From: Phyllobacterium bourgognense
Lineage (GTDB): Bacteria > Pseudomonadota > Alphaproteobacteria > Rhizobiales > Rhizobiaceae
DNA: 64,000 nucleotides
NCBI RefSeq assembly: GCF_003337575.1
Contig: NZ_QPJM01000001.1
Location: 62,001 to 126,000, forward strand
Reading direction: 5' to 3'
Of the stretch, positions 53,311 to 63,873 are shown in pieces. Made by a program: the position numbers and the translations under genes. The notes below the pieces were generated by a model. The model worked only from the letters and a program-made list of their open reading frames with translations, had not been told where the DNA came from and ran no database searches. Each line of letters begins with the position of its first letter. Position 1 is the first letter of the stretch.

Positions 53311-54000
53311 ATGAAACTACTTGCGCTCGATACCGCTGCCAATCTCTGCTCCGTCGCCGTTCTCGACGTTGAAAGCGGGACTATACTGGCAGCGTCCAGC
53401 GAAGATATCGGCAAAGGCCATGCAGAGCGATTGATGACCGCGATCGAGCAAGTGGCTGCTACGGCCCGAATTTCCATTGCGGATATTGGCAAGATTGCTG
53501 TCAGCATCGGACCGGGTTCATTCACCGGCGTCCGCGTTGGCGTCTCGACAGCGCGGGGTTTCGCGCTTGCGCTGAAATGTCCGGCAGTTGGCATCAGCAC
53601 GCTTCAGGCCCTCGCTTATGATGCTGCCAAGCAATTTTCGCATAGGCCAATCCTTTCGATCATCGATGCACGGCGTGACGAGCTTTATGCCCAATTTTTT
53701 GGTGAGGATGGATCAGCGACATCGGAGCCGATGGTGACGACATTGCCCTTGATTGTGAAACAACTGGAAGAACGAGGCAGTGAACACGTGCTCGCGGGTT
53801 CGGGTGCAATTCTAATCGGAAAAGAGCTTGATCGTCCTCTCGACATTGCCGCGACCACGGCGACAGGAAGCATAGAAGCCTTCGCGCGGCTCGGCGCATC
53901 GCGGAGGGACGACGGCGAAGCGCCAAGGCCGCTTTATCTGCGTGGTCTTGATGTCAAGCAGCAGCAGGGCTTTGTTCTGAAAAGAAAGATCGTCGAATGA
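53311..54000 (+). CDS. tsaB: tRNA threonylcarbamoyladenosine biosynthesis protein TsaB
   Basis: A 229-residue ASKHA-fold partner of TsaD in t6A37 synthesis. The start KLLALDTAANLCSVAVLDVE and the VSIGPGSFTGVRVGVSTARG motif are diagnostic. It opens the conserved tsaB-rimI-plsC-miaB-phoH-ybeY-corC-lnt block. The rimI start overlaps its stop codon by four bases. Confidence 0.95.
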   Translation: MKLLALDTAANLCSVAVLDVESGTILAASSEDIGKGHAERLMTAIEQVAATARISIADIGKIAVSIGPGSFTGVRVGVSTARGFALALKCPAVGISTLQALAYDAAKQFSHRPILSIIDARRDELYAQFFGEDGSATSEPMVTTLPLIVKQLEERGSEHVLAGSGAILIGKELDRPLDIAATTATGSIEAFARLGASRRDDGEAPRPLYLRGLDVKQQQGFVLKRKIVE

Positions 54001-54500
54001 TCGGCTTTCCATTCGACGCCATGCGATCGCAATCCTTTGTAATTGAGCCGGTTCTTGCCGAGGATGCGCTACATCTTGCCAGGATCCACGAGAAGACATT
54101 TCGGCAGCCGTGGAGCGATGAGGAGTTTCATACCCTTATCGTCGACGACAAGGTTTTCGGGTTTATCGCTCGGGAGGAGGGAAACCGAAAAGCGCAACCC
54201 GGCGGGTTCATTCTGGCACGTCTCGTATTGGACGAAGCGGAAATCCTGACTATCGCCGTTGCACCCCAGTCACAGCGTAAGGGTCTTGGCCACGCTTTGA
54301 TGGATGCAGCGCTCCGTTATCTTCACAATGCGCGCGCAACCATGTTGTTTCTCGAGGTCGATGAGCTCAACATACCGGCACTTGCACTTTATCGCAGGCT
54401 TGGTTTCAAGCAGGTTGGAAAGCGGCCGGGCTACTATGAAACGGCGGCAGGACGCTCGGCTGCCTTGACGATGCGCCGTGATTTGAAAAAGAGCCGCTGA
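53997..54500 (+). CDS. rimI: Ribosomal protein S18 alanine N-acetyltransferase
   Basis: A 167-residue GNAT acetyltransferase. The acetyl-CoA loop VAPQSQRKGLGHALMDAALR and the ALYRRLGFKQVGKRPGYY tail are typical of RimI. It acetylates the N-terminus of S18. ATGA overlap with tsaB implies coupling, and plsC starts directly after its stop codon. Confidence 0.93.
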   Translation: MIGFPFDAMRSQSFVIEPVLAEDALHLARIHEKTFRQPWSDEEFHTLIVDDKVFGFIAREEGNRKAQPGGFILARLVLDEAEILTIAVAPQSQRKGLGHALMDAALRYLHNARATMLFLEVDELNIPALALYRRLGFKQVGKRPGYYETAAGRSAALTMRRDLKKSR

Positions 54501-55349
54501 ATGATCGCGTGGTTGCGTTTTCTGGTGACGGCGACGGCGTTTGTTCTCGTTATAATACTCTTGGTACCCCTGCAGTTCCTGTTTGTAAAAACGGGGTGGC
54601 GGCCGCGCACCACCACGCCAATTTTGTTTCATCGGATCGTGCGGCGTCTCCTTGGTTTTCGAGTTCATATCCATGGCGAGATGGCAAAGGGACGGCCCCT
54701 TCTGTTGACGGCCAATCATTCCTCGTGGACGGATATCGTCATTCTCGGCTCTCTGCACGAGATGGCTTTTATCGCCAAGGCGGAAGTGGCGAACTGGCCG
54801 CTGTTTGGCATGCTGGCCAAGCTGCAACGCACGGTCTTTATCGAACGGGAAAAGCGTGGCAAAACCCATCATCAGGCCAGTGAAATCGCAACCCGGCTCG
54901 CCGGAGGCGACGCCATGGTATTGTTTGCCGAGGGAACAACCTCCGATGGCAACCGCGTCCTTCCGTTCAAGACGTCACTTTTTGGCGCCGCGCAGGTGGC
55001 CATCCGCGATGCGGGTGCAGAAACGGTGACTGTACAGCCGGTGGCTATCGCCTATACGCGGGTTCACGGCATACCGATGGGACGGTCGCATAGACCACTT
55101 GTTGCCTGGCCGGGTGACGTGCCGCTAGGTCCAAGTTTGATTGGTCTTCTCAAAGATGGCGCTATCGACGTCGATGTATGGTTTGGCGAACCAGTTGTCA
55201 TCGACAGAAAAAGTGATCGCAAGGCTTTAGCACGGACGATGGAAGAGCGGGTCCGCGCAATGGTACGTTCTTCGGTGATGGGACGTGATTTTGTCAATCC
55301 GGACGCCGAAAGCGACTCAGCTATTCTCAACGACGCCAAAAAGCTTTAG
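54501..55349 (+). CDS. plsC: 1-acyl-sn-glycerol-3-phosphate acyltransferase
   Basis: A 282-residue lysophosphatidate acyltransferase for phosphatidate and membrane lipid synthesis. A membrane helix (about 5-25) precedes the catalytic [11 protein letters not shown] motif (HX4D), and the glycerophosphate-binding [16 protein letters not shown] motif follows near residue 140. It lies in the conserved block; similar rhizobial genes are often called olsA-like. Confidence 0.92.
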   Translation: MIAWLRFLVTATAFVLVIILLVPLQFLFVKTGWRPRTTTPILFHRIVRRLLGFRVHIHGEMAKGRPLLLTANHSSWTDIVILGSLHEMAFIAKAEVANWPLFGMLAKLQRTVFIEREKRGKTHHQASEIATRLAGGDAMVLFAEGTTSDGNRVLPFKTSLFGAAQVAIRDAGAETVTVQPVAIAYTRVHGIPMGRSHRPLVAWPGDVPLGPSLIGLLKDGAIDVDVWFGEPVVIDRKSDRKALARTMEERVRAMVRSSVMGRDFVNPDAESDSAILNDAKKL

Positions 55350-55359
55350 AAGCCTGCAA

Positions 55360-56799
55360 ATGGACGACATGAACATCAAAACTGAGCCGGGCGAAGCTTC
55401 CGGCACCGCTCCGCATTCGCCGGCACTCGCGAACACGCGCAAGGTCTATGTGAAGACCTATGGCTGCCAGATGAATGTCTATGACAGCCAGCGGATGACC
55501 GACAGCCTCGCCGCCGAAGGCTATAGTCCGACCGATACCGCTGATGATGCTGATCTCGTGCTGATCAACACCTGCCATATTCGTGAAAAGGCTTCGGAAA
55601 AGCTCTATTCAGCTCTCGGCCGCCTGCGCAAGATGAAGGATGCGCGGGCAAAAGAGGGTCGAGAACTGACTGTCGGTGTTGCTGGTTGTGTTGCGCAGGC
55701 AGAAGGTGATGAGATCACCCGCCGGGCGCCGGTGGTGGATCTCGTCGTCGGTCCTCAGACGTATCATCGTCTGCCCCAGGCATTGGCCCGTGTTCGCCAC
55801 GGTGAGCGCGTAGTCGAGACCGAATATGCGATAGAAGACAAGTTCGAGCATCTGCCTGCGCCTGCCAAAGAGCAGACAAGAAGCCGTGGTGTAACGGCGT
55901 TTTTGACGGTGCAGGAAGGCTGCGACAAATTCTGCACGTTTTGCGTTGTACCATACACACGTGGTTCGGAAGTTTCCCGTCCCGTCGCACAAATTCTGAA
56001 AGAAGCTGAAAAGCTTGCCGATGCCGGCGTGCGTGAACTGACCTTGCTCGGTCAGAACGTCAATGCCTGGCACGGCGAGGGTCCAGACGGACGCGAATGG
56101 GGTTTGGGCAAGCTACTCTACCGCTTGGCCGAAATCCCCGGAATCGTGCGGCTTCGTTACGTTACCAGTCATCCGCGCGATATGGATAATACACTGATCA
56201 ACGCGCACCGCGATCTTGATATGCTGATGCCCTACCTGCATTTGCCCGTGCAGTCCGGTTCCGATCGGATCCTCAAAGCCATGAACCGCAAGCACACAAG
56301 CGCCGACTATTTGCGTTTGATCGAGCGCATTCGCGCTGCCCGTTCCGATATCGCCCTGTCTGGCGACTTCATCGTGGGATTTCCGGGCGAGACGGAAGAA
56401 GATTTCGAGGCGACGATGCAGATCGTGCGCGATGCTACCTATGCTGCAGCCTATTCGTTCAAATACTCGCCACGGCCCGGAACGCCCGGTGCTGATATGA
56501 CTGGTCATATCGATGAAGCGGTGAAGGATGAGAGACTTCAGCGGCTACAGGCTTTGCTCAGTGAGCAACAATACGCGTTCCAGCGCAGCCTTGTTGGAAA
56601 GAGCATGGATGTGCTGATAGAAAAGCCCGGCAGAGTACCTGGCCAGATGGTCGGAAGATCTCCCTGGTTACAACCCGTAATTATCGATGTACACGGGCCA
56701 AGAATCGGCGACATTATCAAGGTACGAATCATCGACACCGGTACCAACAGTCTGATCGGCATTCGGGAGATGAACTCGGCGAGCAATGGGACTATATAA
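55360..56799 (+). CDS. miaB: tRNA-2-methylthio-N6-dimethylallyladenosine synthase
   Basis: A 479-residue radical-SAM methylthiotransferase acting on tRNA A37. The N-terminal UPF0004 domain has cysteines in [11 protein letters not shown] and [10 protein letters not shown]; the radical-SAM CxxxCxxC is [13 protein letters not shown]; a TRAM domain ends it. I chose ATG 55360; the reading frame upstream overlaps plsC and is not coding. Confidence 0.96.
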   Translation: MDDMNIKTEPGEASGTAPHSPALANTRKVYVKTYGCQMNVYDSQRMTDSLAAEGYSPTDTADDADLVLINTCHIREKASEKLYSALGRLRKMKDARAKEGRELTVGVAGCVAQAEGDEITRRAPVVDLVVGPQTYHRLPQALARVRHGERVVETEYAIEDKFEHLPAPAKEQTRSRGVTAFLTVQEGCDKFCTFCVVPYTRGSEVSRPVAQILKEAEKLADAGVRELTLLGQNVNAWHGEGPDGREWGLGKLLYRLAEIPGIVRLRYVTSHPRDMDNTLINAHRDLDMLMPYLHLPVQSGSDRILKAMNRKHTSADYLRLIERIRAARSDIALSGDFIVGFPGETEEDFEATMQIVRDATYAAAYSFKYSPRPGTPGADMTGHIDEAVKDERLQRLQALLSEQQYAFQRSLVGKSMDVLIEKPGRVPGQMVGRSPWLQPVIIDVHGPRIGDIIKVRIIDTGTNSLIGIREMNSASNGTI

Positions 56800-56828
56800 A
56801 AGGCTGAACACTTATTCAGGAGAGCCGT

Positions 56829-57848
56829 TTGAACGCCACCGAAAAACTGAAACCCGCTCCCTCAGGAGCTTCAGATCTGGCGCATATCGTACTGACATTT
56901 GATAATAATCGGCTGGCGAGTGCGCTGTTCGGCCAATTCGATGAAAATCTCGCCCGCATCGAGCAGAAGCTCGGTGTCGATGTTCGCTCAAAAGGTAATC
57001 AGCTCGCCATTCGGGGTGAACCTGGCGCAACAGAACAGGCACGCAGGACGCTCGATCAGCTCTACGAGCTTTTGCAGAAAGGCCATGACATCTCCGCGTC
57101 CGATGTCGATGGCGCATTGCGCATGGCAATTGCCGCCGATGACCAGTTGACGCTCCCGACGATGGAAAACAAAAGCAAGATGGCTGCAGCCCAGATAGCG
57201 ACCCGCAAAAAGACGATCTTTGCCCGCACACCGACGCAGGATGCTTATATGCGAGCGCTGGATCGCTCGGAAATGGTCTTCGGTGTCGGGCCAGCGGGTA
57301 CTGGCAAAACCTATCTTGCCGTCGCGCACGCAGCGATGCTGCTTGAGCGCGGTCTCGTCGACCGCATCATTCTCTCGCGTCCAGCCGTTGAGGCGGGCGA
57401 ACGACTAGGCTTCCTGCCGGGTGACATGAAGGAAAAGGTCGATCCCTACCTGCGACCGCTCTACGATGCGCTCTACGACATGATGCCCGCCGACAAGGTG
57501 GAGCGGGCGATTGCGGCAGGCGTAATCGAAATAGCGCCGCTCGCATTCATGCGCGGTCGTACGCTCGCCCATTCAGCGATCATTCTCGACGAGGCGCAGA
57601 ACACGACTGCCATGCAGATGAAGATGTTTCTGACGCGGCTGGGTGAAAACGGCCGAATGATCATCACCGGTGATCCGAGCCAGATCGATTTGCCTCCGGG
57701 ACAGAAATCCGGATTGGTAGAGGCGCTGAGAATTCTTGATGGGGTCAGCGGGATCGTCACCGTGCGCTTTACTGATGTAGATGTTGTACGGCATCCGCTG
57801 GTTGCCGCGATTGTCCGTGCCTATGACAAGGAAGGCGCCAAGCCCTGA
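56829..57848 (+). CDS. PhoH-family ATPase/RNA helicase-like protein
   Basis: A 339-residue PhoH-like protein with a KH-like N-terminus and a P-loop core. The Walker A is [13 protein letters not shown] near residue 157, and Walker B is AIILDEAQN near residue 250. It starts at TTG 56829, after AGGAGAGCC; it is the best-placed start and matches the rhizobial N-terminus. It partners YbeY in RNA handling and is followed by ybeY after 17 bases. Confidence 0.93.
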   Translation: MNATEKLKPAPSGASDLAHIVLTFDNNRLASALFGQFDENLARIEQKLGVDVRSKGNQLAIRGEPGATEQARRTLDQLYELLQKGHDISASDVDGALRMAIAADDQLTLPTMENKSKMAAAQIATRKKTIFARTPTQDAYMRALDRSEMVFGVGPAGTGKTYLAVAHAAMLLERGLVDRIILSRPAVEAGERLGFLPGDMKEKVDPYLRPLYDALYDMMPADKVERAIAAGVIEIAPLAFMRGRTLAHSAIILDEAQNTTAMQMKMFLTRLGENGRMIITGDPSQIDLPPGQKSGLVEALRILDGVSGIVTVRFTDVDVVRHPLVAAIVRAYDKEGAKP

Positions 57849-57865
57849 CACTTGGCGATACTGTC

Positions 57866-58363
57866 TTGATCGATATTGACATACTGGTTGAAACGGACGG
57901 CTGGGGCGATGAATCCATGTTGCGCCATCTGGCGACCAATGCCATCGCTGCTACGTGGCGAACACTTGAGCGAGGGGAACAGCCCGCGAGTGAGCTCAGC
58001 CTCGTCTTCACCGATGATGCTACGATCAAGGAACTCAACAATGACTGGCGTGACAAGGACAAGCCCACCAACGTCCTGTCGTTTCCAGCTTTTGCGCTAA
58101 AGCCTGGTCAGAAGCCTGGGCCAATGCTCGGCGACATTGTCATTGCACGCGAAACAGTGGCGCGCGAAGCTTTGGACGAGGGCAAGCCTTTCAATCACCA
58201 TCTCAGCCATCTCATCGTTCATGGATTTCTGCATTTGCTCGGCTATGATCATCTCAACGAGACGCAAGCGGAGGAGATGGAAGGACTTGAACGCAAAGCC
58301 CTTGAACGTCTTGCCATCCCGGACCCATATGCGCTATCCGTCATTGACGATCAATTCGATTGA
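57866..58363 (+). CDS. ybeY: Endoribonuclease YbeY (rRNA maturation factor)
   Basis: A 165-residue zinc-dependent RNase for 16S 3'-end maturation and ribosome quality control. The metal site is [18 protein letters not shown] (three His). The initiation codon is TTG 57866, since no ATG fits the family N-terminus. It is followed by corC. Confidence 0.93.
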   Translation: MIDIDILVETDGWGDESMLRHLATNAIAATWRTLERGEQPASELSLVFTDDATIKELNNDWRDKDKPTNVLSFPAFALKPGQKPGPMLGDIVIARETVAREALDEGKPFNHHLSHLIVHGFLHLLGYDHLNETQAEEMEGLERKALERLAIPDPYALSVIDDQFD

Positions 58364-58368
58364 GGACC

Positions 58369-59463
58369 ATGTCTGACACGTCGCACCAGAACGATTCTGC
58401 CGCCGTTCCCTCAAGGGGAATATCGGGGCAGGAGAGTGATGCCGAAGGGCAAAGTACTACCAGAGCGCAAAGTCCAGAAAAGCGCTCGCTGCTTTCCGCA
58501 ATTTTTCCATTTCTCCGCGCCCGTCCAGGAACGTCCCTGCGGGAAGACCTCGATGCTGCGCTGGCCGAGAGCCATCACGGCGACACGGCGTTTTCGCCTG
58601 AAGAACGTGCCATGCTGCATAATATCCTGCGTCTGCGGGAGTTGCGCGTGGAAGACGTCATGATCCCGCGTTCCGATATCGAGGCCGTAGAGATTTCCAC
58701 TACGCTTGGCGACCTGTTGGAGGTTTTTGAAAAGTCTGGTCATTCGCGTATGCCGGTTTTCGCGGAGACGCTCGATGACCCGCGCGGCATGGTTCATATT
58801 CGTGATGTGGTCAATCACATCACCAATATTTCTAGGATCAAACCGCGAAGGACAGCTGCCCGGGTGTCCAAGATACCTGCTGCGGCAAAGTTCAACCTGT
58901 CCAACGTCGACTTGACCAAAACCATTTCTGACCTGAGTTTGATGCGGCCGATCCTGTTTGTGCCGCCGTCGATGCTAGCCAACGATTTGATGGGCCGAAT
59001 GCAGGCGCAACGCATCCAGATTGCTCTTGTCATTGACGAGTATGGCGGAACCGACGGTCTGGTTTCACTGGAAGACATCGTCGAGATGGTCGTTGGCAAT
59101 ATCGAAGACGAGCATGACGACGACGAAGTGATGCTCATTGAAGACCCGGAAGGTGTTTTCATTGCCGATGCTCGCGCCGATCTCGATGAGGTCTCCGAAA
59201 AGATCGGCACTGGCTTCGTCATTGGTGAACACGGTGAGGATGTCGACACGGTCGGCGGACTGATCTTCTCGATCCTCGGCCGTATTCCGGTGCGCGGCGA
59301 GATGGTGCAGGCGGTCCCCGGCTATGAGTTTCACGTGTTGGAAGCTGACCCCCGCCGCATTCGCAAGGTGCGTATCGTGCCTCTACGCCATGCGGAACGC
59401 CGCCCAGCTCGCCTCGCCAAACAAGAAGATCCTGCGGATCAGCCGTCGGATCATGGCCAATGA
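58369..59463 (+). CDS. corC: CorC/HlyC-family CBS-domain protein
   Basis: A 364-residue soluble protein with two CBS domains (about 90-215; VEDVMIPRSDIEAVE and IALVIDEYGGTDGLVSLEDI) and a C-terminal CorC_HlyC transporter-associated domain (about 225-340). The N-terminal 50 residues are disordered. It is implicated in Mg2+/Co2+ handling or hemolysin-like roles. The ATG at 58369 lies just after ybeY, and lnt starts 11 bases before its stop codon. Confidence 0.9.
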   Translation: MSDTSHQNDSAAVPSRGISGQESDAEGQSTTRAQSPEKRSLLSAIFPFLRARPGTSLREDLDAALAESHHGDTAFSPEERAMLHNILRLRELRVEDVMIPRSDIEAVEISTTLGDLLEVFEKSGHSRMPVFAETLDDPRGMVHIRDVVNHITNISRIKPRRTAARVSKIPAAAKFNLSNVDLTKTISDLSLMRPILFVPPSMLANDLMGRMQAQRIQIALVIDEYGGTDGLVSLEDIVEMVVGNIEDEHDDDEVMLIEDPEGVFIADARADLDEVSEKIGTGFVIGEHGEDVDTVGGLIFSILGRIPVRGEMVQAVPGYEFHVLEADPRRIRKVRIVPLRHAERRPARLAKQEDPADQPSDHGQ

Positions 59464-61114
59464 TCGTTTTGCTCGTGTCGCGTCCGTGAATGTCACAATA
59501 TCCCGAGCCGAAAAGGAGGCAGGGGTAGTCCAGCGGCTGCCCGGAAAAATTATTCTCCTGTCGGGCTGGAGGCGGGTCGTGCTGGCGTTCCTTATGGGCG
59601 CGCTCGCAAGCTTTGCGCTTCCGCCCTATGATTTCTTTGCCGTTTGTTTCATATCGTTCCCGGTTCTTGTCTGGCTTATTGATGGGGCCGTCGACAATGC
59701 TGGCGCCGGGCCGATCCGCCGTCTCTTACCCGCCGCCATGGTGGGCTGGTGGTTCGGCTTTGGCTATTTCGTATTCGGGCTCTGGTGGATCGGCAATGCC
59801 CTGCTTGTCGACGCTGCAAATTTCGCCTGGGCTATCCCTTTTGCGATTCTCGGGCTTCCGGCCGTTCTTGCCATCTTTTACGCCTTTGCAACGGCGCTCG
59901 CACGGCTGTTGTGGAGTGATGGCCTTGGCCGGATATTCGCACTTGCCTTTGGCTTTGGCATCGCAGAATGGCTGCGATCGTTCGTTCTGACGGGCTTTCC
60001 ATGGAACGCCATAGGCTATGCGGCTATGCCGGTACCGGTTCTGATGCAATCATCCGTCATCGTCGGGCTGCTGGGGATGAATACGCTGGCTGTGATCGTT
60101 TTTTCCATGCCTGCGCTGCTGGTGGGTCGGCATGGTCTCAGAAGCGGGACCATTCTCGCCCTCGTCCTGATATCCGCCCACGTGGGATTCGGCGTATATC
60201 GGCTCAGCAATGCAAAGGTCGAAGCCAAAGGGCTGCAAGTGCGTGTCGTCCAACCATCGATCGCGCAGGATCTCAAATGGGATGCCGACGCACGGCGGGG
60301 CATAATCGACAAATATCTCGCCATGACCGGCGAGGTGCCCAAGGATGGAAAGCCCAAGCCACAGCTCGTGGTTTGGCCGGAAACAGCGGTTCCGTATATT
60401 TTGACGAAGACGCCCGAAGCACTGAAGAGCATTGCCGACGTTCTATCGGATGATCAGGTTCTGTTGGCAGGGGCTATTCGAATGGAAGAACCCGGCGGCA
60501 GCGATGCGTCGCTTTACTACAATTCGATCTATGCAATCGACTCCGAGGCAGAAATTACCGGCGCTGCAGACAAGGTCCACCTCGTCCCTTTTGGAGAGTA
60601 TGTACCACTCGAGAACATTTTACGCCGGTTCGGCATCAGCGAAGTCATCGAACTGCCCGGCGGGTTCACAGCTGCGGCAACCCGTCGTTCGCTTACCGTG
60701 AGAGACAATTTTACCGCCTTGCCTCTCATATGCTACGAGGCGATTTTTCCAGCCGAAATGTCCTATGAAGGACCGCCTGCAGATGCCATTGTCAACGTCA
60801 CTAACGATGCTTGGTATGGAGACACTCCGGGTCCTTACCAGCATTTCCGGCAGGCTCAATTGCGCGCAGTGGAGCAGGGATTGCCTCTTATAAGGGCTGC
60901 CAACAACGGAGTCTCTGGTGTTGTAGATCCGTACGGCCGAATCATCGATGCGTTGGCACTCGACGCCGTTGGCGTGATCGATGTCGCTCTTCCAACGAAA
61001 GTGGAACTACCAATTCGTGCCGGTGCGCTCCATTTTCAATTCTGGATTGTAATTGGCATTGTTCTGGTTGTAACGCTGGCTTATTTTTCTCGCCATAGAG
61101 CGAGGGTTGGTTGA
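59453..61114 (+). CDS. lnt: Apolipoprotein N-acyltransferase
   Basis: A 553-residue inner-membrane enzyme that adds the third acyl chain to lipoproteins. Several helices fill the first 230 residues; the periplasmic nitrilase-like domain follows, with Glu in VVWPETAVPY, Lys in DKVHLVPFGEYVPLE and Cys in LICYEAIFPAE, and a C-terminal helix. I chose ATG 59453, overlapping corC by 11 bases. The N-terminal 40 residues before LLSGWRR are longer than usual, so a start further in is possible. Confidence 0.93.
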   Translation: MANDRFARVASVNVTISRAEKEAGVVQRLPGKIILLSGWRRVVLAFLMGALASFALPPYDFFAVCFISFPVLVWLIDGAVDNAGAGPIRRLLPAAMVGWWFGFGYFVFGLWWIGNALLVDAANFAWAIPFAILGLPAVLAIFYAFATALARLLWSDGLGRIFALAFGFGIAEWLRSFVLTGFPWNAIGYAAMPVPVLMQSSVIVGLLGMNTLAVIVFSMPALLVGRHGLRSGTILALVLISAHVGFGVYRLSNAKVEAKGLQVRVVQPSIAQDLKWDADARRGIIDKYLAMTGEVPKDGKPKPQLVVWPETAVPYILTKTPEALKSIADVLSDDQVLLAGAIRMEEPGGSDASLYYNSIYAIDSEAEITGAADKVHLVPFGEYVPLENILRRFGISEVIELPGGFTAAATRRSLTVRDNFTALPLICYEAIFPAEMSYEGPPADAIVNVTNDAWYGDTPGPYQHFRQAQLRAVEQGLPLIRAANNGVSGVVDPYGRIIDALALDAVGVIDVALPTKVELPIRAGALHFQFWIVIGIVLVVTLAYFSRHRARVG

Positions 61115-61214
61115 CATTTCGGACGTGGACCTATCGAATAAAGCCTTATTTGGACCGTTGATACATTGATGATAAAATTCGTTTTAAGCTTCATTTCATA
61201 CGAATGAGATTTTT

Positions 61215-61628
61215 ATGACTGATACTAATAAGAAGAGACCAAACCCAGTAGACGTACACGTGGGTGCACGCATTAGGTTGCGGCGCAACATGATTGGATT
61301 GAGCCAGGAAAAGCTTGGTGAAAGTCTTGGAATAACATTTCAGCAGATACAGAAATACGAAAAGGGCATGAACCGGGTCGGCGCCAGCCGCTTGCAGGCT
61401 ATCGGGAATATTCTCAATGTTCCTGTCACATTTTTCTTTGACGACATGCCTGGCCAATCCGATAAGCCCAAGGGGTTCGAAGAGGAGAGCGAGACCACAT
61501 ATGTCGTCGGCTTTCTTAATAGTTCCGAGGGAATTCAGCTTGCTCGTGCATTCGCCAAAATCGGCGATGCCAAGATAAGGCGGAAAATTCTCGATCTTGT
61601 CCGTACATTGGGTCACGAAGAAGAATAA
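61215..61628 (+). CDS. XRE-family HTH regulator (PhrR-like)
   Basis: A 137-residue helix-turn-helix protein. The HTH is MIGLSQEKLGESLGITFQQI, followed by QKYEKGMNRVGASRLQAIG. Proteins of this type occur at the same place between lnt and metK across rhizobia, where it has been called PhrR, low-pH inducible in Sinorhizobium. It probably regulates methionine or stress genes nearby, but the target is unknown. Confidence 0.88.
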   Translation: MTDTNKKRPNPVDVHVGARIRLRRNMIGLSQEKLGESLGITFQQIQKYEKGMNRVGASRLQAIGNILNVPVTFFFDDMPGQSDKPKGFEEESETTYVVGFLNSSEGIQLARAFAKIGDAKIRRKILDLVRTLGHEEE

Positions 61629-61809
61629 TCAGCCGAAATGCGTGTTCAGAGATGAAAGCGCATTCTCACGCTTTAGAAAAAAATTCTCAAACTGCCATTT
61701 GTTTGAAAACGAAAGCAATTGACTGATCCCTTCGACCTTGGCAAAGACTACGCTGCCCAATTCAGACTTTGCTGATTGAGCATTCGTTCGCTTTCAAGAG
61801 GGGTTCCCC

Positions 61810-63075
61810 GTGACACGCAGTTCTTATCTTTTTACCAGTGAGTCCGTATCTGAAGGTCATCCAGACAAGGTCTGTGACCGCATTTCCGATGAAATCGTAG
61901 ACATGATCTACAAAGAGGCAAAGAAAACAGGCGTTGACCCGTGGACTGTGCGCATTGCTTGCGAAACGCTGGCAACCACCAACCGCGTCGTGATCGCCGG
62001 CGAAGTGCGTGTGCCTGACACACTGCTGAAGAAAGACAAGGACGGCGTCGTGCTGAAGGATGCCAAGGGACATCCGATCATAAATCCCTCGCGCTTTCGT
62101 GCCGCTGCGCGCCGCGCCATCCGCGATATCGGTTATGAGCAGGATGGGTTCAACTGGAAGACGGCAAAGATAGAAGTGCTCCTGCACCCGCAATCCGCTG
62201 ATATTGCACAGGGCGTCGATAATGCGGCCGACCGCCAGGGCGAAGAAGGTGCTGGTGATCAAGGGATCATGTTCGGCTATGCCTGCCGCGAGACACCGGA
62301 CCTGATGCCAGCTCCGATCTATTATTCCCACAAAATTTTAGAACTTCTGGCTGGTGCTCGCCACAAGGGCGAGGGCGAAGCTGGCAAGCTCGGACCGGAT
62401 GCCAAGAGCCAGGTTACCGTACGATATGTGGACGGCGTTGCAGCCGAAGCTACGCAGATCGTGCTTTCGACGCAGCATATGGATGCGAGCTGGGATTCCA
62501 AGAAGGTTCGCAAGGTCGTTGAGCCGTATATCCGCGAAGCGATGGGCGATCTGAAGATCGCGGACGATTGTGTCTGGTACATCAATCCTACCGGCAAGTT
62601 CGTTATCGGCGGGCCCGATGGGGATGCTGGTCTGACGGGCCGCAAGATTATCGTCGACACGTATGGTGGTGCAGCGCCTCATGGGGGTGGTGCATTCTCA
62701 GGCAAGGATACGACCAAGGTCGATCGTTCCGCCGCTTACGCTGCCCGCTACCTTGCGAAGAACGTCGTTGCCGCCGGGTTTGCCGATCGCTGCACGATCC
62801 AGCTCTCCTATGCGATTGGCGTTGCCCAGCCGCTGTCGGTATATGTTGATCTGCACGGAACTGGCAGCGTGAATGAGGATCAGGTGGAAGCCGCGCTGCG
62901 CAAGGTCATGGACCTTTCGCCATCTGGCATCCGCAAGCATCTCGATCTAAACAAGCCGATCTATGCCAAGACGTCCGCCTATGGCCATTTTGGCCGCAAG
63001 CCCGGTCGCGATGGCTCTTTCTCCTGGGAGAAGACCGATCTGGCCAAGCAGTTGAAGTCTGCTCTGGCCGCTTGA
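61810..63075 (+). CDS. metK: S-adenosylmethionine synthetase
   Basis: A 421-residue enzyme making SAM from methionine and ATP. The motifs [20 protein letters not shown] and [17 protein letters not shown] are diagnostic, and [19 protein letters not shown] is the P-loop-like stretch. It starts at GTG 61810, six bases after an AGAGGGG site. GGGG-TT-CCCC directly before the GTG could hide the site. Confidence 0.97.
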   Translation: MTRSSYLFTSESVSEGHPDKVCDRISDEIVDMIYKEAKKTGVDPWTVRIACETLATTNRVVIAGEVRVPDTLLKKDKDGVVLKDAKGHPIINPSRFRAAARRAIRDIGYEQDGFNWKTAKIEVLLHPQSADIAQGVDNAADRQGEEGAGDQGIMFGYACRETPDLMPAPIYYSHKILELLAGARHKGEGEAGKLGPDAKSQVTVRYVDGVAAEATQIVLSTQHMDASWDSKKVRKVVEPYIREAMGDLKIADDCVWYINPTGKFVIGGPDGDAGLTGRKIIVDTYGGAAPHGGGAFSGKDTTKVDRSAAYAARYLAKNVVAAGFADRCTIQLSYAIGVAQPLSVYVDLHGTGSVNEDQVEAALRKVMDLSPSGIRKHLDLNKPIYAKTSAYGHFGRKPGRDGSFSWEKTDLAKQLKSALAA

Positions 63076-63092
63076 GCGGCCATTGCAATCCC

Positions 63093-63791
63093 ATGACTGA
63101 GGCACGGCGCGAGCGTTCAACTGAGGCTTTCTTCGGTAGAAGAAGCGGTAAAGCGCTGCGTCCTTTGCAGCGCTCCATCCGCGATGAGCTCTTGCCACTG
63201 CTCAAGCTTGACATTGGTGCGCGAGCACCCGGCGACCTCCGCAGTTTGTTTTCTGCGGAGGTTGAAACAGTCCGAATGGAAATTGGCTTTGGCGGCGGCG
63301 AACACCTGTTGCATGAGGCGCGGCGTTGTCCGCAATCCGGATTCATCGGCGTGGAACCGTTCATCAACAGCATGGCGAAACTCGTCGTCGATCTCCATGA
63401 AGATCCAATACTGAATATTCGGCTCTATGATGATGATGCAACACAGGTCCTTGACTGGTTGCCAGACAACTCCTTGGACGGAATTGATCTGTTCTATCCC
63501 GATCCTTGGCCGAAGAAGAAGCACTGGAAACGCCGCTTTGTCAGTCAAAAGAATCTCGACCGTTTTGCTCGCGTACTGAAGTCCGGAAGTCGCTTCCGGT
63601 TTGCTTCCGACATCGACACTTATGTAAACTGGACACTGCAACATTGCCACGCGCACGGGCAATTTGAGTGGCAGGCGGAGACTGCCGCCGACTGGCATAC
63701 GCCTTATGAAGCGTGGCCAGGCACTCGTTACGAACAGAAGGCCCATCGCGAAGGCCGTATCGGTGCTTACCTGACCTTTTTGCGCCTGTAG
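63093..63791 (+). CDS. trmB: tRNA (guanine-N7-)-methyltransferase
   Basis: A 232-residue SAM-dependent enzyme for m7G46 of tRNA. The SAM motif is [17 protein letters not shown] near residue 65, the acidic loop [18 protein letters not shown] near residue 140, and it ends at [10 protein letters not shown]. The ATG at 63093 is one candidate; a TTG that overlaps the metK stop codon is also possible. Confidence 0.95.
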   Translation: MTEARRERSTEAFFGRRSGKALRPLQRSIRDELLPLLKLDIGARAPGDLRSLFSAEVETVRMEIGFGGGEHLLHEARRCPQSGFIGVEPFINSMAKLVVDLHEDPILNIRLYDDDATQVLDWLPDNSLDGIDLFYPDPWPKKKHWKRRFVSQKNLDRFARVLKSGSRFRFASDIDTYVNWTLQHCHAHGQFEWQAETAADWHTPYEAWPGTRYEQKAHREGRIGAYLTFLRL

Positions 63792-63844
63792 GTCGCGACC
63801 TAATATCAATCTGCGATGCGATCGCGGTTAATTCGTCATTTCAC

Positions 63845-63873
63845 GTGACAGCTTCCTGACAGTTTCCTAGTAT
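63845..63873 (+). promoter_or_regulatory. Putative sigma70 promoter at the window end
   Basis: GTGACA (63845-63850), a 17-base spacer and TAGTAT (63868-63873). It points downstream, out of the window; no gene start is certain in the last 130 bases. In rhizobia the next gene is often the rimP-nusA operon. Confidence 0.4.

Noticed and set aside
61629-61809. SAM-II or SAM/SAH riboswitch before metK
   Set aside because: I looked for the conserved cores and found none I could support; only generic hairpins are visible.
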